This document shows, piece after piece, positions 1 to 5,917 of a DNA stretch of 8,833 nucleotides. The notes under the pieces were generated by a model. That model was not told where the DNA came from. It worked only from the letters and a program-made list of their open reading frames with translations, and ran no database searches. Position numbers and translations under genes: made by a program. The stretch's first letter is position 1; each line of letters starts with the position of its first letter. Source of the stretch: Calditrichota bacterium (GTDB lineage: Bacteria > Electryoneota > RPQS01); assembly GCA_020057985.1 (NCBI GenBank), contig JAGVEU010000417.1:1-8833 (forward strand), written 5' to 3'.

Positions 1-24
1 GCAGCCACAGGGGGCTGCGCCTAC
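1..24 (-). repeat. REP-like hairpin with GTAG head on the minus strand
   Basis: GCAGCC at 1-6 pairs perfectly with GGCTGC at 13-18 across a 6-base loop, and CTAC follows at 21-24. Read on the minus strand this is GTAG followed two bases later by a hairpin, the layout of REP (repetitive extragenic palindrome) elements. Two further GTAG-headed hairpins lie at 1356 and 5652 in the opposite orientation. The element sits directly upstream of the transporter start. The left edge is cut by the window, so the stem may extend further. Confidence 0.45.
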
Positions 25-33
25 CAGACTGAA

Positions 34-1359
34 ATGTCAAACACCTCAAGAAAGCCCTTCTCTCAGCATACGAAAATCCTGCTTGGCCTCGCCACGGGTC
101 TTGTGCTTGGCTTGATCTGCAATCTGCTGTTCAGCGACTATCCTGAACTCGATTGGCTGCTGCGCAATGTGATCTCTCCGGTCGGACAGGTGTTTCTGCG
201 GATCATTTTCATGGCCGTGATTCCGCTTATTTTTGCCGCGCTGGCTTTGGGAGTTGCGGAATTGGGTGATGTGCGTAAGCTGGGCAGAATTGGTGGGAAG
301 ACTCTGCTCTTTACCATCGGTCTCACGACGATTTCTGTCTTCATCGGTATCACATTGGTCAATGTGGTGCAGCCGGGAGTTGGGCTGACTGAAGGCGAGC
401 GGCAATCGCTGATGAGTACAATCACCTCGTCCAATGTTGAGTTGACGGTGAAGAAGGCTTCCGAAGCGAAGACGATAGTGCAGACTTTGCTCGACATCAT
501 TCCGCGCAATCCGCTCGCCGATGCGGTGGGAGCCTTCGACGAGAACTATCGCGGCGGAGGAATTCTTGCGCTGATGTTTTTCTCGCTTTTTGTTGGTCTT
601 GCGCTTACACTCACGCGCTCGGAAAAAACGGAAGTCTTCGAGAAATGGCTGCAAGGGCTGTACGAAGTCGTGATGAAGATTATTGCCATCGCCATGAAGC
701 TTGCGCCCTTTGGAGTAGCCGCGTTGGTTTTTACCGTAACCGCGCGACTTGGGTTTGACATCGTGGCGATTCTTGGCAAGTTTGTGTTCGTGGTCATGGC
801 GGGGCTGTTGCTCCACATGCTTGGAGTATACTCGCTGGTCTTGCGATTGATTGTGCGAGTCAATCCGTGGAAGTTTTTCGGACGCATTGAGGATGTGATT
901 GTTACCGCATTTTCCACCAGCTCCAGCAACGTCACGCTGCCCACTGCATTGCGCGTGACGGAGGAAAAGCTCGGTGTGCCCCCGCATATCAACCGCTTCG
1001 TGCTCACGCTCGGTTCGACGGCCAATCAGAACGGCACTGCGCTCTATGAAGGGGTGGTTGTGTTGTTTCTTGCGCAGTTCTTCGGAGCAGATTTGTCCAT
1101 CGCGCAACAAGCGACCGTCGTGCTTGCAGCCATTCTCGCAGGAATCGGAACAGCGGGAGTGCCCGGCGGTTCGCTGCCCGTGATTGTGCTCGTTTTGCAA
1201 TCGGTCGGTGTTCCCGGTGAAGCCATCGGCATCATCTTCGGTGTGGATCGCGTCCTTGATATGTCCCGTACCGTGGTCAATGTCACCGGCGACATCACCG
1301 CCGCCATGTACGTCGCTCGAAGCGAAGACAAGACTTGGCGAATGCCTGAGAATGCGTAG
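34..1359 (+). CDS. dicarboxylate/amino acid:cation symporter (SDF/DAACS family)
   Basis: This is an inner-membrane secondary transporter that takes up C4-dicarboxylates or acidic amino acids with Na+ or H+ (DctA/GltP/GltPh family). At 441 residues it has the usual family length and an alternation of hydrophobic segments. The first re-entrant hairpin carries the serine-rich motif at residues 294-298 followed by NVTLP. The second carries GIGTAGVPGGS at about 370-380. The last helix retains D409, R412, N416 and D420 in DMSRTVVNVTGD, matching the substrate-binding D394/R397/N401/D405 of GltPh. The conserved arginine points to a substrate with a side-chain carboxylate. One oddity is that the family NMDGT motif reads NQNGT at 331-335, replacing the sodium-site aspartate by asparagine. 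The start at 34 has no Shine-Dalgarno sequence and follows a hairpin and CAGACTGAA. The stop codon lies inside the next REP-like element. The family is certain; the exact substrate is not. Confidence 0.93.
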   Translation: MSNTSRKPFSQHTKILLGLATGLVLGLICNLLFSDYPELDWLLRNVISPVGQVFLRIIFMAVIPLIFAALALGVAELGDVRKLGRIGGKTLLFTIGLTTISVFIGITLVNVVQPGVGLTEGERQSLMSTITSSNVELTVKKASEAKTIVQTLLDIIPRNPLADAVGAFDENYRGGGILALMFFSLFVGLALTLTRSEKTEVFEKWLQGLYEVVMKIIAIAMKLAPFGVAALVFTVTARLGFDIVAILGKFVFVVMAGLLLHMLGVYSLVLRLIVRVNPWKFFGRIEDVIVTAFSTSSSNVTLPTALRVTEEKLGVPPHINRFVLTLGSTANQNGTALYEGVVVLFLAQFFGADLSIAQQATVVLAAILAGIGTAGVPGGSLPVIVLVLQSVGVPGEAIGIIFGVDRVLDMSRTVVNVTGDITAAMYVARSEDKTWRMPENA

Positions 1360-1390
1360 CGACATAGCTTGCTATGTCCAATCTGAATCC
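1356..1390 (+). repeat. REP-like hairpin plus leader, copy A (upstream of intact yhcG)
   Basis: GTAG at 1356-1359 includes the TAG stop of the transporter. It is followed by a perfect 8-bp stem, GACATAGC at 1361-1368 pairing with GCTATGTC at 1371-1378 across a TT loop. Then come CAATCTGAA (1379-1387) and three bases before the yhcG ATG. The 35-base unit matches 5652-5686 at 31 of 35 positions. One stem pair changes compensatorily between the copies (T-A at 1365/1374 becomes C-G at 5661/5670), which suggests the fold is maintained. It is the whole gap between two genes, so it could also act as a terminator, an mRNA-processing site or a translation-modulating hairpin. Confidence 0.7.
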
Positions 1391-2479
1391 ATGACAACAA
1401 AGAAACAAAAAACCACAACTGCAATTGTGCAGCAGCCTGCTGCAAAATTAGCTGGCCTCCCTGAGGGCTATACCGAGTTCCTCGCAGAACTGAAGAACGA
1501 AATCGCGACGGCTCGCGTTCGGGCAGCGCTTTCGGTGAACCGCGAACTCGTGTTGCTATATTGGAACATAGGCAAGCAGATCCTCGACCGACACTTGAGC
1601 GAAGGCTGGGGTGCGAAAATCATTGAACGACTTGCGTCTGATCTGCGTCAGTCCTTTCCCGACATGAAGGGCTTCTCGGCTCGTAACCTCACGTATATGC
1701 GAGACTTAGCCAGTGCATATCCCGACTCGGCAATTTTGCAACAGCTTGTTGCAAAAATACCGTGGGGGCACAATGTCCGTATTCTGGACCATGTTCAGAA
1801 CCCAGCCGAGCGCGAGTGGTATATCCGCAAAACCATCGAACACGGTTGGAGTCGCAATGTCCTTGTGCTGCAAATCGAGAGCGATCTCTATCATCGGCAA
1901 GGAAAAGCCACGACCAATTTCAAACGCACTCTGCCGGAGCCGCAATCCGATCTCGCCGAGCAGATGCTGAAGGATCCATACAATTTCGAGTTCCTGGCAC
2001 TCGCGGACAAAGCAAAGGAAAAAGACATTCACCGCAAACTGCTAACTCATCTGCGGGAATTTCTGCTTGAACTCGGAATCGGATTTGCTTTTGTCGGCAG
2101 TGAATACCGGCTTGAAGTTGACGGGGAAGATTACTATCTTGATCTGCTCTTCTATCATTACCGGCTGCGCTCATTTGTCATCATCGAACTCAAGGTCGGC
2201 GCTTTCAAGCCGGAATACGCGGGCAAGATGAATTTCTATCTTTCCGCCGTGGATGATTTGCTCCGCACTGAATCGGATAATCCAACCATCGGCGTAATTC
2301 TGTGCAAGAGCAAAAGCAAGGTCGTGGTCGAGTATGCCTTGCGCGACACTGGAAAACCCGTGGGTGTCGCTTCCTTCAAACTGACTTCGTCGCTTCCCAA
2401 GAAATGGAAAGATAGTTTGCCAACCGTTGAGGATCTTGAGGCGGAACTCAATGCCATTCAGGAGGGAGACAACAAATAA
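1391..2479 (+). CDS. yhcG: YhcG/DUF1016 family PD-(D/E)xK nuclease
   Basis: The 362-residue protein has the two-part architecture of the YhcG family. An N-terminal DUF1016 helical/winged-helix region covers about residues 25-180 (VNRELVLLYWNIGKQI at 49-64, FSARNLTYMRDLASAY at 95-110, WGHNVRILD at 125-133). A C-terminal PD-(D/E)xK nuclease domain covers about 200-345, with D251 in YYLDLLFYH and E266/K268 in IIELKVG as the likely metal-binding catalytic set. The biological role of the family is not firmly settled; members often lie near restriction-modification genes and are presumed to be nucleases of mobile or defence loci. The ATG at 1391 is chosen because the family homology begins shortly after it. 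Upstream in-frame codons overlap the transporter and the hairpin element. There is no Shine-Dalgarno sequence. A damaged paralogue lies at 5687-5838. Confidence 0.9.
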   Translation: MTTKKQKTTTAIVQQPAAKLAGLPEGYTEFLAELKNEIATARVRAALSVNRELVLLYWNIGKQILDRHLSEGWGAKIIERLASDLRQSFPDMKGFSARNLTYMRDLASAYPDSAILQQLVAKIPWGHNVRILDHVQNPAEREWYIRKTIEHGWSRNVLVLQIESDLYHRQGKATTNFKRTLPEPQSDLAEQMLKDPYNFEFLALADKAKEKDIHRKLLTHLREFLLELGIGFAFVGSEYRLEVDGEDYYLDLLFYHYRLRSFVIIELKVGAFKPEYAGKMNFYLSAVDDLLRTESDNPTIGVILCKSKSKVVVEYALRDTGKPVGVASFKLTSSLPKKWKDSLPTVEDLEAELNAIQEGDNK

Positions 2480-2480
2480 T

Positions 2481-2500
2481 GCGCGAGACTGAATTCGCGC
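2481..2500 (+). terminator. GC-rich hairpin just after yhcG
   Basis: GCGCGA at 2481-2486 pairs perfectly with TCGCGC at 2495-2500 across an 8-base loop, starting two bases after the TAA stop of yhcG. No T-tract follows, so it is not a classical intrinsic terminator. A transcript-end stabiliser or a Rho-assisted terminator is possible. The assignment rests only on position and stem quality. Confidence 0.3.
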
Positions 2501-2530
2501 AGCAATAATCCCTGGAATTTTCCGGCTATT

Positions 2531-2554
2531 CGGACCAAGACCGCCTGGGGTCCG
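2531..2554 (+). other. second hairpin in the yhcG/secreted-protein gap
   Basis: CGGACC at 2531-2536 is the exact inverted complement of GGTCCG at 2549-2554, with a 12-base loop. It lies 57 bases before the next ATG, in a region where a promoter for the secreted-protein gene would be expected. It could be an operator, or a second weak termination structure. A T/A-rich stretch follows without a clean T-run. Confidence 0.25.
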
Positions 2555-2610
2555 TTCACAGTATTTATTAATGAATGTGTGTCTTGAAACCAACATGGAG
2601 ATTACGACCG

Positions 2611-3699
2611 ATGAAAACAACTTGCTGTTTCTTGGGCATTCTGATTCTGCTGAGTGCCTGCTCTTTACCCCTCTGGGGGCAACCCCTGATTGTGGATCAT
2701 ACCTGCACATGCGTCGAGGAAATCCCGCCTCAGTACCTCGTGATATCAAAAGCATCTCTGCGACTGACCTACGGCCACACCTCGCATGGCAGCCAAATCA
2801 TCAGTGGAATGAATATCCTCATGAACCATGACACTCTGTACGATTGGTTCAACGATCACAACTATTACCTTTACGGTGGCGGAAATCCGATTGCTCCGGC
2901 CGGCGATCTTTCGCTATGGGACTATGTACCTGATGGAGATTTGGGCAACCCTGACCGGTTGACTTGGGCGATTCTTACGCGCATCATGCTCACGAACAGC
3001 AACGGAGCCTATGTGATCTATCCGCATCTGCGCAATGTGGTGATGTGGTCGTGGTGTGGACAGGTTTCCTGGGCGAGCGAATCGGACATAAACACCTATC
3101 TGAATCTGATGAGTCAGCTTGAGGCGGATTTTCCGGACGTCACTTTTGTTTACATGACCGGACATCTTGATGGCACCGGTGTCGCCGGTAATTTGAATCA
3201 GCGCAATGAGCAGATTCGCTCCTATTGCCGCAACAACAACAAAGTCCTCTTTGATTTTGCGGACATCGAAAGCTATGATCCCGATGGTAACTGCTATCTT
3301 CAATTGGGCGCCAACGACAACTGCGACTACAGCGGAGGAAACTGGGCGGTTCAATGGTGCAACGCGCATCCGGCTGATCCGCTCTGTGAGAGCTGCGAGT
3401 GCGCGCATTCGCAATCTCTGAATTGCAATCGCAAGGCGCGAGCATTCTGGTGGATGATCGCGCGATTGGCCGGTTGGACAGGAAACGGCACTCCGCAGGT
3501 GACAATCTCCGCCAGTGGAACTAATATCTTATTGCGCTGGACTCCGCTGCCCGGCGCAACAGGATATCGAGTCTATTCATCGTTGCAACCGGATATTGGA
3601 TTCACAGAAGATACTACGGGCACATTCTCGCCCTCCACATGGTCAGCTCTCATGCCGGACGAGAAGCGATTCTACCATGTGATCGCGCTGTATGAATAG
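2611..3699 (+). CDS. exported, probably lipid-anchored protein with fibronectin-III-like C-terminal domain
   Basis: The 362-residue protein begins with a signal peptide: K2, a hydrophobic core at 6-15, and the lipobox-like LSAC with C17 as the possible lipidated cysteine. Cleavage after LWGQ (residue 24) by signal peptidase I is the alternative. The central region (about 45-290) contains GHTSHGSQ at 55-62, YMTGHLDGTG at 181-190, FDFADIE at 214-220 and HSQSLNCNRKARAFWW at about 266-281. It has many cysteines, including CESCEC at 259-264. This recalls SGNH/GDSL-like hydrolases, which have an early Ser block and a late His, but no canonical GDS motif is seen, so enzyme activity is unproven. Residues about 295-362 resemble a fibronectin-III module (ILLRWTPLPGATGYRVYSS, then FYHVIA). 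The ATG at 2611 has GGAG 10 bases upstream and gives a proper signal peptide. An in-frame ATG at 2575 would add 12 residues in front of it. It does not look like a defence gene. Confidence 0.72.
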   Translation: MKTTCCFLGILILLSACSLPLWGQPLIVDHTCTCVEEIPPQYLVISKASLRLTYGHTSHGSQIISGMNILMNHDTLYDWFNDHNYYLYGGGNPIAPAGDLSLWDYVPDGDLGNPDRLTWAILTRIMLTNSNGAYVIYPHLRNVVMWSWCGQVSWASESDINTYLNLMSQLEADFPDVTFVYMTGHLDGTGVAGNLNQRNEQIRSYCRNNNKVLFDFADIESYDPDGNCYLQLGANDNCDYSGGNWAVQWCNAHPADPLCESCECAHSQSLNCNRKARAFWWMIARLAGWTGNGTPQVTISASGTNILLRWTPLPGATGYRVYSSLQPDIGFTEDTTGTFSPSTWSALMPDEKRFYHVIALYE

Positions 3700-3741
3700 T
3701 GTCATTCATGACACCTTCCGGTCACATTCTTTGCATATAAT
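3699..3741 (+). promoter_or_regulatory. palindrome and TATAAT box before the restriction-modification operon
   Basis: GTGTCAT at 3699-3705 and ATGACAC at 3708-3714 form a perfect 7-bp inverted repeat with a 2-base centre, beginning at the last base of the preceding stop codon. A second, wider pair of similar half-sites follows: GGTCA at 3720-3724 and TGACC at 3743-3747, the latter overlapping the start codon. TATAAT at 3736-3741 directly abuts the methyltransferase ATG, and no Shine-Dalgarno sequence or clear -35 box is visible. The arrangement could be an operator for self-regulation, which is common for type II methyltransferases, or simply a hairpin at the end of the upstream transcript. 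The functional reading is inferred. Confidence 0.35.
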
Positions 3742-5046
3742 ATGACCACCCATCAAATCATCCTCGGTGACTCGCGGCGGATGTCAACTCTTCAGGACGA
3801 GTCCGTCCAGCTTGTCATCACGTCGCCGCCCTATTGGCAGCTTAAGGACTACGGAGTTCAGGAGCAGATTGGTTTTGACGACACGTACGAGGACTATATT
3901 AATAATCTGAACCTCGTGTGGAACGAGTGCAATCGTGTGCTCAGTCCCGGCTGCCGCTTGTGCATTAATATCGGTGATCAATTTGCGCGCTCGGTTTACT
4001 ACGGACGATACAAGGTGATTCCAATTCGCACGGCGATCATCTCGTTCTGTGAGGCGATTGGACTGGATTATATGGGAGCGGTCATCTGGCAGAAGGTCAC
4101 CACCACGAACACCACGGGTGGCGCAACGATCATGGGTTCGTTTCCCTATCCGCGCAATGGAATTCTTAAGTTGGATTACGAATTCATTTTACTTTTTAAG
4201 AAGCTCGGCGATTCACCGAAACCGGATCAACAGACGAAGGAATCGGCAAGACTAACCACGGAAGAGTGGAACACATACTTCGCGGGTCACTGGAATTTCT
4301 CAGGAGAGAAACAGGAAGGTCATATTGCACGCTTCCCTGTCGAGCTGCCGCATCGCCTCATTCGCATGTTCTCTTTTCCCAGTGAGACCGTGCTTGATCC
4401 CTTCACAGGCAGCGGCACGACGAATGTGGCAGCAGCAAGACTGGGAAGACACTCCGTCGGATACGAAATCAATCCCGAATTCGCAAACTTCACCATGAAG
4501 CGGCTTGAATCCGAGCGCTCGCTTATTTCGGAATTCAAATCTTCCCTTGAAAAAGAAAAACCGTTGCTCGAAACCGATCTCGCTGAACTGCGCAGTGGCT
4601 TGCCTTTCCGCTTTGAGGATAAAGTCCGCATCGCAAAGAAAACCGACCCGCGCAAGTTACTGTTTGGGAACAAGATCACAGGGAAGGAAAGTAACGGCGA
4701 AAAAGGCTATCGCGTTCAGAGAGCAATCTCAGCAAGCGAGATTGAATTAGAGGGCGGCCAATTGGTCAGATTGCTTGGAATTAGTCCTTATGCCTCTCGC
4801 CAAAAGGAGGCTGTAGAATACTTGAACCTTCTATTCAAGGGACAGAAAGTCTTACTGAAATTCGACAAAGAAAAATATGACGGTAACGGACGACTGCTTG
4901 CATACGTCTTTCTTTCTAATAAGACCTTTGTCAACGGACATCTTCTGAAAAACGGTTTTGCCAAATTGGACACGTCACTAACATTTTCCAGAGGAGCAGC
5001 CCTTAGGAGATTTGCCGAGAAGGGAAGTACTTCAAATGCAAATTAA
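3742..5046 (+). CDS. type II DNA N4-cytosine methyltransferase (beta class) fused to a degenerate staphylococcal-nuclease-like domain
   Basis: This is the modification enzyme of the restriction system, transferring methyl groups from S-adenosylmethionine to DNA. The N-terminus IILGDS (6-11) leads to the catalytic motif IV TSPPYW at 27-32, whose SPPY form is typical of N4-cytosine methylation. The SAM-binding motif I DPFTGSGTT is at 219-227. This IV-before-I order defines the beta class. A charged, probably helical linker (about 253-300) joins a second domain at about 310-425 that reads like a thermonuclease/SNase OB fold. It has LVRLLGI at 341-347 and YDGNGRLLAYVFL at 379-391, then VNGHLLKNGFAKL at 397-409. 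R343 and R384 match the two catalytic arginines of SNase (R35, R87). The positions of the acids D40 and E43 are S348 and an aromatic or small residue, so nuclease activity is unlikely. The fused domain may bind DNA. Its 3' end overlaps the endonuclease gene by 11 bases. Target CTAG is inferred from the partner. Confidence 0.92.
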   Translation: MTTHQIILGDSRRMSTLQDESVQLVITSPPYWQLKDYGVQEQIGFDDTYEDYINNLNLVWNECNRVLSPGCRLCINIGDQFARSVYYGRYKVIPIRTAIISFCEAIGLDYMGAVIWQKVTTTNTTGGATIMGSFPYPRNGILKLDYEFILLFKKLGDSPKPDQQTKESARLTTEEWNTYFAGHWNFSGEKQEGHIARFPVELPHRLIRMFSFPSETVLDPFTGSGTTNVAAARLGRHSVGYEINPEFANFTMKRLESERSLISEFKSSLEKEKPLLETDLAELRSGLPFRFEDKVRIAKKTDPRKLLFGNKITGKESNGEKGYRVQRAISASEIELEGGQLVRLLGISPYASRQKEAVEYLNLLFKGQKVLLKFDKEKYDGNGRLLAYVFLSNKTFVNGHLLKNGFAKLDTSLTFSRGAALRRFAEKGSTSNAN

Positions 5047-5638
5047 GCTCTCTTCAGAGAGAGTCCGCGTACTTCTCGATGCAGATCCTTTGCTTCTTCC
5101 GCCTTACACAAGTCAAATCATCAACCTTGCCAATCAGAACGCTCAGGGTACACGACCGCGAGTTGTGGGTCAGATGAGTGAGTTGATACAGGAATTTGAC
5201 GGAAAAACAGTAGAAGAATGGGAGCAGTGGTATCTCGAACGGTATCAAGATCGGCTTGTAATCGCCCGAGAGAGAATCCGGAGCATGGTTGATAAGCTCA
5301 AGAAGGCAATTCAAGTGATTGATGACCAGATGATTGACACCTGGCTTCGCGACTTGGTTATTGTAAAGACCTTTGTTGGCTTGCGGTTTCAAGAGGCAAT
5401 CCTGGCCGAGGTTGCCAACAAACTGAACACGGATTACCGTTTATCAGAACCTGATGAAGAGTCCCAAGGCATTGACGGATTCGTCGGAAACAAACCCGTC
5501 TCAATCAAACCAACCACATACAAGACAAAGAGTCAATTGCAGGAAACCTTGACCGGTTCGATAATCTACTATGAGAAAGTAAAGAACGACCTGCGTATTG
5601 AGTTCGACGAACGGAATTTCCAACATTCAGCGGACTAA
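5036..5638 (+). CDS. MjaI-family type II restriction endonuclease (predicted CTAG cutter)
   Basis: The 200-residue protein resembles the MjaI restriction endonuclease family, whose archetype cuts CTAG. Recognisable blocks are YTSQIINLANQNAQGTRP at 24-41 followed by VVGQMSELI at 43-51. WYLERY is at 65-70, and KTFVGLRFQEAIL at 111-123. The GIDGFVGNKPVSIKP segment at 145-159 probably holds the active site: D147 and S156-I157-K158 would be a PD-(D/E)xK variant in which the usual Glu before xK is Ser, and E120 may supply the missing acid. The ATG at 5036 is preferred because GAAGGGAAG lies about 10 bases upstream. A TTG at 5012 would have its AGGAGA only one base away. The gene overlaps the methyltransferase end by 11 bases, indicating translational coupling in an M-then-R order. 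Family assignment is by motif memory, without a search. Confidence 0.82.
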   Translation: MQIKLSSERVRVLLDADPLLLPPYTSQIINLANQNAQGTRPRVVGQMSELIQEFDGKTVEEWEQWYLERYQDRLVIARERIRSMVDKLKKAIQVIDDQMIDTWLRDLVIVKTFVGLRFQEAILAEVANKLNTDYRLSEPDEESQGIDGFVGNKPVSIKPTTYKTKSQLQETLTGSIIYYEKVKNDLRIEFDERNFQHSAD

Positions 5639-5651
5639 TCGAGTTAGTACC

Positions 5652-5686
5652 GTAGCGACACTGCTTGCTGTGTCCAATCTGAAACC
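5652..5686 (+). repeat. REP-like hairpin plus leader, copy B (upstream of broken yhcG)
   Basis: GTAG at 5652-5655 is followed by GACACTGC (5657-5664), a TT loop and GCTGTGTC (5667-5674), a stem with one T-T mismatch. Then come CAATCTGAA (5675-5683) and three bases before an ATG. It is identical to 1356-1390 at 31 of 35 positions. It begins 13 bases after the endonuclease stop. Because both copies precede a yhcG start, the hairpin and leader appear to have travelled with the gene. Confidence 0.7.
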
Positions 5687-5838
5687 ATGACCACAAGAAA
5701 ATCCAACACAAAGCAAGTCACCACAATGTGGACATTCTGGATCATGTCCGAGCCCCCGCCGATTTCGAGTGGTATATCCGCAAGACCATCGAGCACGGCT
5801 AGAGCCGCAATGTACTCGTACTGCAAATCGAAAGCGAT
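5687..5838 (+). pseudogene. yhcG: remnant of a second yhcG/DUF1016 gene
   Basis: The ATG at 5687 and the first few codons (MTTRK) mirror the intact gene at 1391. After about 35 bases the sequence jumps to a segment matching the middle of YhcG. Positions 5722-5838 align with 1769-1885 (39 codons), and 33 of the 39 encoded residues are identical, including WYIRKTIEHG and SRNVLVLQIESD. About 340 bases of the normal gene are missing at the junction, and the join puts the ATG out of frame with the downstream segment. The conserved Trp codon TGG after EHG is a TAG stop at 5800-5802. The nuclease half is absent. Many differences from the intact copy are silent third-position changes, so this was a distinct gene under selection before decay. 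It is clearly non-functional as a protein. Confidence 0.87.
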
Positions 5839-5917
5839 AATTGCCTCGCGAGCGCTGTGACATTGCGTATCGGTAAGAGGCTTGCGGATCTTATTCTTGC
5901 TACCTAATGGAGTAAAC

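Noticed and set aside
1352..1359. Identical ATGCGTAG at the ends of the transporter (1352-1359) and the ATPase (7224-7231)
   Set aside because: Both genes happen to end in Ala-stop with the same codons. The flanking sequence differs and only the second is followed by a gene starting at that ATG, so I treat it as chance.
46..1365. A 439-codon open frame on the minus strand running opposite nearly the whole transporter gene
   Set aside because: Its translation is rich in His, Arg, Gln and Asp with no domain, and it exactly shadows the strongly recognised symporter in the opposite frame. It is a composition artefact.
1184..1390. N-terminal extension of the yhcG frame to 1184
   Set aside because: It would overlap the transporter by 176 bases and read through the hairpin repeat, and its residues do not resemble the family. 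The ATG at 1391 is also matched by the start of the broken copy.
2171..2755. A 194-codon minus-strand frame over the yhcG 3' end and the following gap
   Set aside because: It is largely antisense to the nuclease domain of yhcG and the signal-peptide gene, with no motif or ribosome site in its favour.
5012..5035. TTG start for the endonuclease, eight codons upstream
   Set aside because: AGGAGA ends only one base before this TTG, which is too close. The ATG at 5036 has a well-spaced GAAGGGAAG and begins the family-like sequence.
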